Position numbers and translations under genes: made by a program
Origin: Rhizobacter sp.
GTDB taxonomy: Bacteria > Pseudomonadota > Gammaproteobacteria > Burkholderiales > Burkholderiaceae_C
Length of the DNA stretch: 55,289 nucleotides
Direction: 5' to 3'
Assembly (NCBI GenBank): GCA_025350965.1
Contig: JANXWV010000054.1
Span: 1 to 55,289, forward strand
The notes under the pieces: generated by a model
Told to the model about the DNA's origin: nothing
The model's database searches: none
What the model saw: only the letters and a program-made list of their open reading frames with translations
Part shown: in pieces, positions 1 to 10,942 of the stretch
Layout: the number at the start of each line of letters is the position of its first letter
How positions within the stretch are numbered: the stretch's first letter is position 1

Positions 1-71
1 GGCCCGGGCGGGAAGGACGGGCTGGTGAGCGGCATCGCGAAGGCGTTGCGTTTGACGTCGATGATGTTCAT
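1..71 (-). CDS. Acetoacetate decarboxylase, N-terminal fragment (cut by window edge)
   Basis: Only the first 23 codons are inside the window. They read MNIIDVKRNAFAMPL followed by TSPSFPPG, which matches the usual opening of acetoacetate decarboxylases (acetoacetate to acetone and CO2). The ATG at 71 is the only sensible start: the ATG at 80 meets a stop three codons later. The gene follows the patatin-like gene by 20 bases on the same strand, so the two are probably cotranscribed. Patatin-like proteins of this type often sit beside acetoacetate decarboxylase and 3-hydroxybutyrate dehydrogenase in polyhydroxybutyrate-making Burkholderiales (family knowledge). The product is inferred from the N-terminus alone. 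Confidence 0.6.
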   Translation of the reverse strand, partial: MNIIDVKRNAFAMPLTSPSFPPG

Positions 72-91
72 GGGCTCATGCACTCGTGGGT

Positions 92-1258
92 TCAGGGCGA
101 GATCTGTGCGCGCTCGGCGGGGCCGTCGGAGGTCAGGTCGAACACATGCACGCCGGTGGCGCTGCGCGGGTGGTTCAGCCAGCGCGGGTCGTGCAGCGTG
201 TGCGACATGTCGGCACGGCCGGTGTCCCAGTGTTCGTTCATCGACAGGCGCGAAAACTCATAGTCTTTCGACTGGCCTTCGTAGTGCTTGCTTCGGTAGA
301 TCAGGTGCACCACGTCGACGGCCGCTTCGCAGCGAACCTTGGCGAGCGCGCGCACGTCGGGGTCGTCGCGCAGCGATGCGGGCAGCTTCGCGAGCAGGCG
401 CTGCGCGGCTTGCGCAATGACCTGGCGGTCGAGCTCGTTGGTGGTGTTCAGGCGGGTACGGCTGGAGAAGCGGATGTCTTTCTCGCGCTCGGTCACTTCT
501 GCGAGGGTGGTCGGCAGTGCGCCGCGGGCCGCGAACAGGTCGACCTGAAACACGACGCGGCGCTTCTTGCCAGGTTGATCGAGCACGTACTGCAGCGGTG
601 TGTTCGAGACGATGCCGCCGTCCCAGTAGTGCTCGCCGTCGATCTCGACCGGCGCAAAGCCCGGCGGCAGCGCGCCGCTGGCCATGATGTGGCGCACATC
701 GAGGTGGTGGTGCGCGGTGTCGAAGTAGGCGAAGTCGCCGGTACGCACATTGACTGCACCGACCGACAAGCGCATGGCGCTCGAGTTCAGCAGCCTGAAG
801 TCGATCAGTTCCTCCAGCGTGCGGCGCAGCGGCTCGGTGTCGTAGAAGCTGATGGCGCCCGGCGTGCCGCTGGGCTGAAACGGCGCCGGCGGCACGCGCG
901 GTGCAAAGAAGCCGGGCACGCCGAAGACGAGGCTGTGGTTCGCGCTCGCGTCGTTCAGCAGGTCACGGCCGAGCGTGCTCGGCGCATAGCGGGGCGTGGC
1001 TTGCGATGAACTCACCCGGTCCCAGAACTCGCGCAGCCGCGGCACCCGGCGCTCCGGCAGGTTGCCCGCGATGAGTGCGGCGTTGATGGCGCCGATCGAG
1101 ATGCCCGCGACCCAGTTCAGCGGGCCGTGCAGGCCGTTGGTATGACACATCGCCTCGTAAACGCCGGCCTGGTAAGCGCCGAGTGCGCCGCCGCCTTGCA
1201 GCACCAGGATGGTCTCGTCATCGGGCGCAGAAGCGGCGGCTGGGGTGCGGGAAGTCAT
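92..1258 (-). CDS. Patatin-like phospholipase family protein
   Basis: A serine lipid acyl hydrolase of the patatin fold, 388 residues, with no signal peptide, so probably cytosolic. The oxyanion-hole glycines GGGALG are at about residues 22-27. The nucleophile elbow GISIG places Ser54 in the Gly-x-Ser-x-Gly motif, and the dyad aspartate lies in DGG at 213-215. The region after the catalytic core is the extension common in bacterial patatin-like proteins with a DUF3734-type tail. I chose the ATG at 1258 because the longer frame upstream adds a sequence without family character. The neighbouring acetoacetate decarboxylase start suggests a role in ketone-body or storage-polymer metabolism, but this is inferred only from position. 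It is divergent from the binding-protein gene at 1410. Confidence 0.85.
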   Translation of the reverse strand: MTSRTPAAASAPDDETILVLQGGGALGAYQAGVYEAMCHTNGLHGPLNWVAGISIGAINAALIAGNLPERRVPRLREFWDRVSSSQATPRYAPSTLGRDLLNDASANHSLVFGVPGFFAPRVPPAPFQPSGTPGAISFYDTEPLRRTLEELIDFRLLNSSAMRLSVGAVNVRTGDFAYFDTAHHHLDVRHIMASGALPPGFAPVEIDGEHYWDGGIVSNTPLQYVLDQPGKKRRVVFQVDLFAARGALPTTLAEVTEREKDIRFSSRTRLNTTNELDRQVIAQAAQRLLAKLPASLRDDPDVRALAKVRCEAAVDVVHLIYRSKHYEGQSKDYEFSRLSMNEHWDTGRADMSHTLHDPRWLNHPRSATGVHVFDLTSDGPAERAQISP

Positions 1259-1409
1259 GGCGCAGCGTAGCAGCATGTGGCGTGCCCCCGGGTTCTGTGG
1301 GGCCGTGCACCGAATGCCCTGCACGCGAGCCGCTTACCACATGGCGCCGCCCGCAATGCACGCGCTTTGTGGCGAGAATCGCGGCCCCGTTGCAACAGGT
1401 CATCGCCCA

Positions 1410-2738
1410 TTGAATACAGCTCAGCTCTTCAAAACCGTTGCCGCCGTGTGCGCCATGCTGACTGTCGGCGGCGCGCCGGCGCCGGCAGCGGCGCAAGCGC
1501 AGGTCGCCGAGCGCATCGACGGCGCCGCAGCCAGCGCGCCCGAGCCCATCCGGCTGGCCTTGATCGAAGGCCTGTCGGGGTCCTTTGCCAACGCGGGCGA
1601 GGCGGTGTTCCGCAACCTCGTGTGGGCCGTCGAACGCGTGAATGCGCGGGGCGGCGTGGCGCTGCCCGATGGCCGCCACAAGCTGGAGCTGCAGCGCCAC
1701 GACAGCAAGGGCAACACCGAAGAGGCGCTCGTGCTGCTGCGCGCTGCACTCGACCGCCACAACGCCTTCATCCTGCAAGGCAACAGCTCGGCCACCGCAG
1801 CGGCGCTGATCGACGCGCTCGACAAGCACAACGAGCGTGAGCCGACGAAGCGCGCGCTGCTCTTGAACTACTCGGCGGTCGACGTGGCGCTGACGAACGA
1901 GCGCTGCAGCTTCTGGCACTTCCGCTTCGACGCCCATTCCGACATGCGGCTCGCCGCGCTCACCGACGTGCTGCGTGACGACACCGCGCTGAAGAAGGTG
2001 TACCTGATCGGGCAGGACTACAGCTTCGGCCAGCAGGTGGTCAAGCGCGCCCGCGAGATGATCGCGTTCAAGCGGCCCGACATCGAGATCGTCGGCAGCG
2101 AGCTGCACCCCATCGGCCGCGTCAAGGACTTCGCGCCCTACGTGAGCAAGATCCGCGCGAGCGGTGCGCAGGCGGTGCTCACCGGCAACTGGGGCAACGA
2201 CCTGACCTTGCTCGTGAAGGCCGCGCGCGAGATGGGCCTGGCGGCGAAGTTCTACACCTTCTACGGCAACGCGCTCGGCGCGCCGGCGGCCATCGGCGAT
2301 GCCGGCGTGGGTGCGGTGCTGGCAGTGGCCGAGTGGCAGCCCAACGTGGGCGGCCGCGCATCCGACGCGTTCTATGCAGCGTTTCGCGAACGCTTCCCCG
2401 ACCCGCACGACGACTATGTGCATGTGCGAATGCAGGTCATGGTCGAGATGCTGGCCAGCGCCATCGAGCGTGCGCGCAGCACCGAGGCCACGGCCGTTGC
2501 CCGCGCGCTGGAAGGCCTGCGCTTCGATGCCGCACGCCTGGGCGGCCTGCACGATGCGGTGATGCGTGCCGGCGATCACCAGTTGCAGCAGCCGCTCGTG
2601 GTCAGCGTGATGGACCGCGTCGGCGCAAAGGGCGTGGCGCGCGACGTGGAGGGCTCGGGCTACGGCTTTCGCACGCTGCGCCGCTTCGAGGCGGCGCAGG
2701 TCGAGCAGCCGCACCGGTGCAGCATGCCGCCGCCTTGA
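1410..2738 (+). CDS. ABC transporter substrate-binding protein (branched-chain amino-acid/Leu-Ile-Val type)
   Basis: A periplasmic solute-binding protein of the type I fold used by branched-chain amino-acid and related ABC importers, 442 residues. I set the start at TTG 1410 because it yields a short hydrophobic signal sequence (LFKTVAAVCAMLTVGG) ending near AAAQA. The next in-frame ATG, at 1455, would cut the signal in half, and frames further upstream encode no recognisable signal. The mature part opens with IRLALIEGLSGSFANAGEAV, typical of the family. ERCSFWHFRFD in the middle is also present in the oppositely oriented neighbour at 2773-4014, so the two are paralogues. No permease or ATPase gene is in the window and the ligand is unknown; an aromatic or fatty acid is possible given the acyl-CoA synthetase nearby. 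Confidence 0.85.
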   Translation: MNTAQLFKTVAAVCAMLTVGGAPAPAAAQAQVAERIDGAAASAPEPIRLALIEGLSGSFANAGEAVFRNLVWAVERVNARGGVALPDGRHKLELQRHDSKGNTEEALVLLRAALDRHNAFILQGNSSATAAALIDALDKHNEREPTKRALLLNYSAVDVALTNERCSFWHFRFDAHSDMRLAALTDVLRDDTALKKVYLIGQDYSFGQQVVKRAREMIAFKRPDIEIVGSELHPIGRVKDFAPYVSKIRASGAQAVLTGNWGNDLTLLVKAAREMGLAAKFYTFYGNALGAPAAIGDAGVGAVLAVAEWQPNVGGRASDAFYAAFRERFPDPHDDYVHVRMQVMVEMLASAIERARSTEATAVARALEGLRFDAARLGGLHDAVMRAGDHQLQQPLVVSVMDRVGAKGVARDVEGSGYGFRTLRRFEAAQVEQPHRCSMPPP

Positions 2739-2772
2739 CCCGGCGTGGCACGAGCGGCGCTCACACGCCTGC

Positions 2773-4014
2773 TCAGCCCGGCCGCTTCATCTGGCACGAC
2801 GTGGGTTGCGCGCTGATGTAGGTGTCCCACACCACTTCGGAGCGGAAGCCGTAGCCGGTGTTCTCGGCGTCGTACTTCACGCCCTTGCTGCCCTGCTTGG
2901 CCCAGATGCCGAGGAACAGCGGGGCCTGCAGCTGGTGGTCGGTCTTGCGCATTTCCACCTCGCCGACGGGGCTCTTGTACTTCATGCCTTCGAGCGCGTA
3001 GGCGACCCTGGTCGGGTCGCTCGACTTGGCTTCGCGGATCGCCGCGAGCAGCATGCTCATGCTGTTCCAGTGGGCCGCGAAGATGAAGTCGTCACCGGTC
3101 TTCTTCTTGTAGGCGACGTAGATCTTCTCGAGCTCGGGCGTGGGCGCGTTGTGGCCCCAGTTCCAGATCACGCCCACCTTGTCGGCGCCCCACGAGCCCA
3201 TCTGGGTAGGGATGCTCGGGTTGTTCGCGTTCATCGTGAAGAAGTTGATGTTCTGCCCGAAGTCGCGTGCCGACTTGAAGAGCAGGCCGAGGTCGCTGCC
3301 CCAGTTCGAGGTGATCACGGTGTCGGCGCCCGAGGCCTGGATCTTGGCGATATAGGGCGCGAAGTCGCGCACGGTCGCGATGGGCACGAAGTCGTCGCCG
3401 ACGATCTGGATGTCGGGCCGCTTGCGGGCCAGGTACTCTTTCGCGGCGCGCGACACCTGCTGGCCGTGGGTGTAGTTCTGGTTCAGCAAGTAGACCTTCT
3501 TGATGTCGGGCCGCTTCATGAAGTAAGTGGTCAGTGCTTCGATCTTCATCTCGCTCGACGGGTAGAAGCGGAAGTGCCAGAAGCTGCAGCGGTCGTTGGT
3601 CAGGCCCGGGTCCATGGCGGAATAGTTGAGGAAGAGCGTGGCCTTCTGCGGTTCGCGCTCGGCCAGCTTGTTGAGCGCATCGACCAGCGCAAAGGCCACG
3701 CCCGACCCGCCGCCCTGCGTGATGTAGCGAATGCCCTGGTCGGTGGCCGACTTGAGCACGGTGACGCTCTCTTGTGGTGAGCCCTTGCCGTCGAACGGCA
3801 CGACCTCGAACTTCGGGTCGGTGGCGGCGCTGCGGGCATTGAGTTGCAGCACCACCTCGCGCAGCTGTTTCAGCGAGCCTTCGCCGGCTTGCGCGAACGG
3901 GCCCGAGAGCACGTCGATGAAGGCGACCTTGACCGTCTCGGCCGCCGCGGTGATGGCGCCGCAGGCGAGCGCCGCAGTGGTGATCAGGCGGGCGAGGGTG
4001 TGTGCAAGCTGCAT
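2773..4014 (-). CDS. ABC transporter substrate-binding protein (paralogue of the gene at 1410-2738)
   Basis: 413 residues with a clear Sec signal (about residues 1-25: hydrophobic run then ITAAAE) and a mature start TVKVAFIDVLSGPFAQAGEG. It shares DRCSFWHFRF and an I-K-K-V-Y-L-x-x-Q-x-Y-x-x-G-Q-Q-V block with the convergent neighbour, so the genes arose by duplication. The start at 4014 is supported by GGAGAA ten bases upstream. The acyl-CoA synthetase lies 71 bases upstream on the same strand, a frequent partnership in Burkholderiales clusters for uptake and CoA activation of organic acids (context inference). The gene ends only 34 bases from the end of its paralogue. Transport partners are not in the window. 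Confidence 0.88.
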   Translation of the reverse strand: MQLAHTLARLITTAALACGAITAAAETVKVAFIDVLSGPFAQAGEGSLKQLREVVLQLNARSAATDPKFEVVPFDGKGSPQESVTVLKSATDQGIRYITQGGGSGVAFALVDALNKLAEREPQKATLFLNYSAMDPGLTNDRCSFWHFRFYPSSEMKIEALTTYFMKRPDIKKVYLLNQNYTHGQQVSRAAKEYLARKRPDIQIVGDDFVPIATVRDFAPYIAKIQASGADTVITSNWGSDLGLLFKSARDFGQNINFFTMNANNPSIPTQMGSWGADKVGVIWNWGHNAPTPELEKIYVAYKKKTGDDFIFAAHWNSMSMLLAAIREAKSSDPTRVAYALEGMKYKSPVGEVEMRKTDHQLQAPLFLGIWAKQGSKGVKYDAENTGYGFRSEVVWDTYISAQPTSCQMKRPG

Positions 4015-4085
4015 CGAAGGTTCTCCGGTTGAAAGGCCATTCGAACATGCGCGCCGAGTCTTCAAGACGCGAGGAAACCCCCCTC

Positions 4086-5960
4086 TCAGGCCACCACCAC
4101 CTCGGTCTCGAACAGGAACGCAGCCAAGGCCTGCTCGACCACTGCAGCCGACGCGCGCGCCGCTTCGGGCAGCGTCACACGCACCCGCATGCCGCGCTTG
4201 CCGCCGTCGGTGGCCAGCACTTGCGCGTCGGGCAGCGCGAGCGTGTTGCGCAGCAGGCCGGTGACGAGCCGGGCCGCCGCGTCGCAGCGCAGCTGCGGCT
4301 TGTAGATCTTGCCGACCGAGGTGAGCGGGATCGCATCGACGATGAAGAACTGCTTCGGCCACGCCGGCCGCTCGCCGATGTGCGCTTGCGCATGCCCGTG
4401 CAGCTCGTCGGCCGTCACGTCCGCACCGGGCCGCAGTGCCACGAAACACACCGGCAGTTCGCCCGCGTAGGCGTCGGGCCAGCCGACCGCAGCGGCCATG
4501 GCCACGGCCGGGTGCAAGGCCATGGCGTTCTCGATCATCACCGGGTCGATGTTGTGACCGCTGCGGATGATCAGGTCTTTCGAGCGGCCGGCGATGTGCA
4601 GGCGGCCATCGTCGTCCAGGTAGGCCAGGTCCCCGGTGTTGAGCACGCCGCCGTCGAACACGCCGGCGTTGTGCGCCGGGTTGCGGTAGCCGGGCGACAC
4701 GTGCGGGCCGCTCACGCAGACCACGCCGACTTCATGCGGCTCGCACATGGCGCCAAGGCGGCCATCGGGTTCGAGCCGGCGCACCTGCACCTCGGTGTAC
4801 GGCAGCGCCCAGCCGACGGAGCCCGCCCCGTCGTGGTTCGCGCCTTCGCTGCCCACGGGGTCGATGGCGATCAGGCCCGAAGCCTCGGTCATGCCGTAGA
4901 CCTCGTGCAGCGGGCGGCCGGTGATGTGGCGCCAGCGTTCGCCGAGCGCCGGCGGCAGCGAGGCCGCGCCGGTGAAGCTGGCGCGCACGGCGCTGAGGTC
5001 GGCACCGCCGAGCGGCACGTCGGCCACTGCGCCGAGCGACGTGGGCACGGCGCCGAGGCGCGTTGCACCGTGCTGCGCAGCAAGCTGCCAGAAGCGTTGC
5101 ACCATCGCCGGGTTGCGCAGGCCCGAGGGCGACATGATCAGCAACTGCATGCCGGCCATGAACGCGCTGAGCCCGCCGTGAATGGTGCCACCCACGTGAA
5201 ACAGCGGTAGGGTGGCGGTGACCACGTCGTCGGCTTGCATGTGGCCGAGCACCGCACCCCCGAACGCGGCGACGAGCTGGCTGCGGTGCGTGTGCGCCAC
5301 CAGCTTGGGCGTGCCGGTCGTGCCACCGGTGTGGAAGTAGGCTGCCACGTCGTCGTTGCGCCCCGGCTCGCCGAACACCAGGTGCGTTTCGGGCTGGGCC
5401 ATCAGCGCGGCATGGAAGTCGGGCACACCGGCCTCGGCCGGCATGCCGGGTGCGGCCACGCACAGCAGCACGAGGCCGGGCACACGCTCGCGCACCCGCA
5501 GGGCCTTTTGCCAGATGTCCAGCGCCGGGTGCGGGCCGAGCGCCACCAGCACCTTGGCACCCGAGGCTTCGACGAGTGCGGCGATGTGCTCGGCCTGCAG
5601 CAGGAAGTTGATCGGCACCGCGTAGCCCGCCGTCTCGGCGCCCCACAGCGTGGCGTGCGTCTCGATCAGGCCGGGCAACATGTAGGCCACCCCGGGGCGC
5701 GGCCCGGCCAGGGTGGTGAACAGGTTGGCCGCGCGCTGCACCAGGCCCAGCAACTCGCGGTAGTTCACGCGCTGCGGCTGCTCGTCGGGCGCGCCGGTTG
5801 TCAGCATCGTGATGGCGCTGCGCACGGGCACGCGCTGCGCGGCACCGATGAACACGTCAAGGATGCTGCGCTCGGGCAGGCGCTGCGCGAGCGGCATCGC
5901 AGCCTCGAAGCGTTGCAGGTCGCCGCGCGTGCGGATGGGCTGGTCGTTCAGGTGGGCCAT
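4086..5960 (-). CDS. Acyl-CoA synthetase (AMP-forming, AMP-binding family)
   Basis: A 624-residue adenylate-forming enzyme that activates a carboxylic acid with ATP and CoA. The phosphate-binding loop TGGTTGTPK is at about residues 211-219. The A5-type motif is seen as EVYGMTEASG. The A7/A8 region reads NTGDLAYLDDDGRLHIAGRS, followed by KDLIIRSGHNI. The catalytic lysine motif SVGKIYKPQLR is near the C-terminus. About 50 extra residues precede the core. The chain-length class cannot be fixed from sequence alone; long-chain or aromatic substrates are both possible. It probably forms a transcription unit with the downstream binding-protein gene and is divergent from the exported FAH-family gene at 6091, with 130 bases between them. 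Confidence 0.88.
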   Translation of the reverse strand: MAHLNDQPIRTRGDLQRFEAAMPLAQRLPERSILDVFIGAAQRVPVRSAITMLTTGAPDEQPQRVNYRELLGLVQRAANLFTTLAGPRPGVAYMLPGLIETHATLWGAETAGYAVPINFLLQAEHIAALVEASGAKVLVALGPHPALDIWQKALRVRERVPGLVLLCVAAPGMPAEAGVPDFHAALMAQPETHLVFGEPGRNDDVAAYFHTGGTTGTPKLVAHTHRSQLVAAFGGAVLGHMQADDVVTATLPLFHVGGTIHGGLSAFMAGMQLLIMSPSGLRNPAMVQRFWQLAAQHGATRLGAVPTSLGAVADVPLGGADLSAVRASFTGAASLPPALGERWRHITGRPLHEVYGMTEASGLIAIDPVGSEGANHDGAGSVGWALPYTEVQVRRLEPDGRLGAMCEPHEVGVVCVSGPHVSPGYRNPAHNAGVFDGGVLNTGDLAYLDDDGRLHIAGRSKDLIIRSGHNIDPVMIENAMALHPAVAMAAAVGWPDAYAGELPVCFVALRPGADVTADELHGHAQAHIGERPAWPKQFFIVDAIPLTSVGKIYKPQLRCDAAARLVTGLLRNTLALPDAQVLATDGGKRGMRVRVTLPEAARASAAVVEQALAAFLFETEVVVA

Positions 5961-6090
5961 GGGTGCTGCCTTTGATGCGCTGGCGAAACCTTAGCCGGGT
6001 ACGAGCGGTGCCGGCCAGAGGCATTCCCCGGGGACGCTCATTCGGGTTTGTCGACTATCTTGGCGGGGTCGCCATCACCCCGGGCCCGCC

Positions 6091-6876
6091 ATGCACCGAA
6101 GAGCGCTGTTCCAGACGTCTGCAACCCTCGGCCTGGGCGCATTGGCCGGCTGCGCGTCTGCGGGCGCGGCCCAGCCCGCAGTGAAGACGCCGTTCGGCGT
6201 GCCGGCGACCCACGTTCCCATCATGGGGAGCGACATGGTGTTCCCGGTGCGGCGCATCTACTGCATCGGCCGCAACTATCGCGCCCACGCCATCGAGATG
6301 GGTTCGAACCCCGACCGCGAGCCGCCGTTCTTCTTCCAGAAGCCCACCGACGCGATTCAGAACGTGGCGCCGGGCCAGGTCGCCGATCACCCGTACCCCA
6401 CGCTGACGAAGAACTACCACTATGAAGTGGAACTCGTGGCCGCGCTGCACAAAGGGGGCCGCAACATCCCGATGGCGAGCGCGCTGGATCACGTCTACGC
6501 CTACGCGCTTGGCCTCGACATGACGCGCCGCGACCTGCAGCGCGCGATGGGCGACGAGAAGAAGCCGTGGGAGATCGGCAAGAGTTTCGACAAGAGCGCG
6601 CCCATCGGGCCCTTGCACCTGGCCAGCCAGACCGGCGCGTTCGCGAGTGGTGGCATCTGGCTCAAGGTGAACGGCGCCTTCAAGCAAAGCGCCGACCTCG
6701 GCCAGATGATCTGGAGCGTGGCCGAGCAGATCGCGAAACTGAGCGAAGCCTTCGAGCTGATGCCCGGCGACATCATCTACTCCGGCACGCCCGAGAACGT
6801 GGGCCCGGTGGTGCGCGGCGATGTGATCGAGTGCCACATCGACCGGCTGCCCAACCTCAGTGTGAAGATTGTTTGA
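6091..6876 (+). CDS. Fumarylacetoacetate hydrolase family protein with a Tat/lipoprotein-type signal
   Basis: 261 residues. The core is a clear FAH-fold domain: RRIYCIGRNYRAHAIEMG, then FFFQKPTDAI, then YEVELVAAL with acidic metal ligands, and GLDMTRRDLQ, closest in pattern to FAHD1-like acylpyruvases. Most members are cytosolic C-C bond hydrolases. This one begins MHRRALFQTSATLGLGALAGC, with paired arginines at 3-4, a hydrophobic stretch and a perfect lipobox L18-A19-G20-C21. It therefore looks like a folded Tat-exported lipoprotein. An exported HbpS/GlcG-like gene starts 51 bases downstream. The substrate is unknown. The domain assignment is firm; the export route is inferred from the N-terminus. 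Confidence 0.85.
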   Translation: MHRRALFQTSATLGLGALAGCASAGAAQPAVKTPFGVPATHVPIMGSDMVFPVRRIYCIGRNYRAHAIEMGSNPDREPPFFFQKPTDAIQNVAPGQVADHPYPTLTKNYHYEVELVAALHKGGRNIPMASALDHVYAYALGLDMTRRDLQRAMGDEKKPWEIGKSFDKSAPIGPLHLASQTGAFASGGIWLKVNGAFKQSADLGQMIWSVAEQIAKLSEAFELMPGDIIYSGTPENVGPVVRGDVIECHIDRLPNLSVKIV

Positions 6877-6926
6877 CCCCGCTCACCCGACCCGACCCCA
6901 GACCCCCACCCTTTGAGGAGACACCG

Positions 6927-7448
6927 ATGACCTTCAGCTTCATACCCCTTCGCGCCCTGACCGCCCTGGCCATCACCGGCCTGTTGACCGCCGGCCTGCC
7001 GGCTGCTGCGCAGACGCAGCCAGCGCCCGCCACGCCGCCTGCCTATGGCGCGCCGATTTCGCTGGAACAGGCCAAGAAGGCCATGGTTGCGGCCGAGGCC
7101 GAAGCGCGCAAGAACAACTGGCAGGTGGTGATCTCCATCGTCGACACCGGCGGCCACCTGGTGATGCTGCAACGCCTGGACGCGCAGAACGCGAGCGTGG
7201 ACATCGCGACCGGCAAGGCCCGCACGTCGGTCAACTTCCGGCGCCCGAGCAAGGCGCTGGAAGACGGCCTGGCCGCCAACGGCAGCGCGCTGCGCATACT
7301 GGCCGTGCCGGGTGTCACGCCGCTGCAAGGCGGCCTGCCCATCGTGGTCGACGGCAAGATCATCGGCGGCATCGGCGTGTCCGGCGTGCTGGCTTCGCAG
7401 GACGAGATGGTGGCCAAGGCGGGGGCGGATACGTTGATGGCGAAGTAA
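6927..7448 (+). CDS. Exported heme-binding/GlcG-HbpS family protein
   Basis: 173 residues. The start at 6927 follows GAGGAG at 6915-6920. A Sec signal (hydrophobic run LTALAITGLLTAGL, cleavage near AAAQT) precedes a Haem_degrading-type domain: ISLEQAKKAMVAAEAEA, VVISIVDTGGHLVML, the TGKARTSVNF block, and the glycine-rich end GKIIGGIGVSGV. Members include GlcG of the glycolate locus and the extracellular heme sensor partner HbpS; many in proteobacteria have no assigned role. The gene is probably cotranscribed with the exported FAH-family gene. The large inverted repeat at 7511-7604 begins 62 bases after its stop and may end the transcript. Confidence 0.87.
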   Translation: MTFSFIPLRALTALAITGLLTAGLPAAAQTQPAPATPPAYGAPISLEQAKKAMVAAEAEARKNNWQVVISIVDTGGHLVMLQRLDAQNASVDIATGKARTSVNFRRPSKALEDGLAANGSALRILAVPGVTPLQGGLPIVVDGKIIGGIGVSGVLASQDEMVAKAGADTLMAK

Positions 7449-7510
7449 GGCCTGGACGTCGGGCCGAATGCGACGCGTCACATCGCACCCATATGCTGCC
7501 ACCGGAGCGA

Positions 7511-7604
7511 GATCAGGCCGGCGGCGCACTCTGCTCAGCTCGTGTCCCCCGGCCTGAGACCTCCTCCTTGACCTCGCCGAGCAGAGCGCCCCGCCGACCT
7601 GATC
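7511..7604. repeat. 94-base imperfect inverted repeat (26-base arms, 42-base loop)
   Basis: The arms lie at 7511-7536 and 7579-7604. They are complementary at 23 of 26 positions, starting GATCAGG and ending CTCTGCTC on the left. In a minus-strand transcript two of the three mismatches become G-U pairs; in a plus-strand transcript they are C-A, C-C and A-C. There is no T-run after either arm, so it does not look like a normal intrinsic terminator. The right arm ends one base before the likely ribosome binding site (GGAG) of the gene at 7621. It could be an RNA structure that controls that gene, a small mobile palindromic element, or a regulator site. I found no second copy in the window. Confidence 0.7.
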
Positions 7605-7620
7605 CTGGAGCGCCTTGCTC

Positions 7621-7968
7621 ATGACCATCACCCTCTACGGCATCCCCAACTGCGACACCGTGAAAAAGGCCCGCGCCTGGCTGCAACAGGCCGGGCATGA
7701 CGTGCGCTTCGTCGACTTCAAGAAGGCCGGCGTGCCGGAAGATCGGCTTGATGCGTGGCTGGCCAACGCCGGTTGGGAGCGCCTGTTGAATCGGCAAGGC
7801 ACGACCTGGCGAAAGCTCGATGACGCAGTGCGCGCGGCGGTGGTCGATGGGGCCTCGGCGCGCGCGGTGATGCTCGCGCACCCCAGCGTCGTCAAGCGTC
7901 CGGTGGTCGAGTGGGCTGACGGTCGCATCACCATCGGCTTCGACGAGGCGCAGTGGGCGCAGCGCTGA
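7621..7968 (+). CDS. ArsC/Spx-family protein (YffB-like)
   Basis: 115 residues, the usual size of the short ArsC-like branch of the thioredoxin fold. The N-terminus reads MTITLYGIPNCDTVKKARAW: a single cysteine at residue 10 in the CDTVKKA motif typical of YffB-like proteins, not the full arsenate-reductase active site. Residues 33-60 (FKKAGVPEDRLDAWLANAGW) and the RPVVEW stretch near the end fit the family. YffB relatives are suspected glutathione-dependent thiol reductases; arsenate reduction should not be assumed. I preferred ATG 7621 over TTG 7615 because GGAG lies 11-14 bases before it. The gene converges on acnA with 49 bases between. Confidence 0.85.
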   Translation: MTITLYGIPNCDTVKKARAWLQQAGHDVRFVDFKKAGVPEDRLDAWLANAGWERLLNRQGTTWRKLDDAVRAAVVDGASARAVMLAHPSVVKRPVVEWADGRITIGFDEAQWAQR

Positions 7969-8017
7969 GCGGGCTGCGTTGAACGGCGGCGCTGATGCTG
8001 GCGCCAATGCCCTCTCG

Positions 8018-10938
<2,921 letters not shown>

Positions 10939-10942
<4 letters not shown>

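Noticed and set aside
7621..7968. Arsenate reductase
   Set aside because: The family includes ArsC, but the single CDTVKKA cysteine and the length fit YffB-like proteins. There are no other ars genes.
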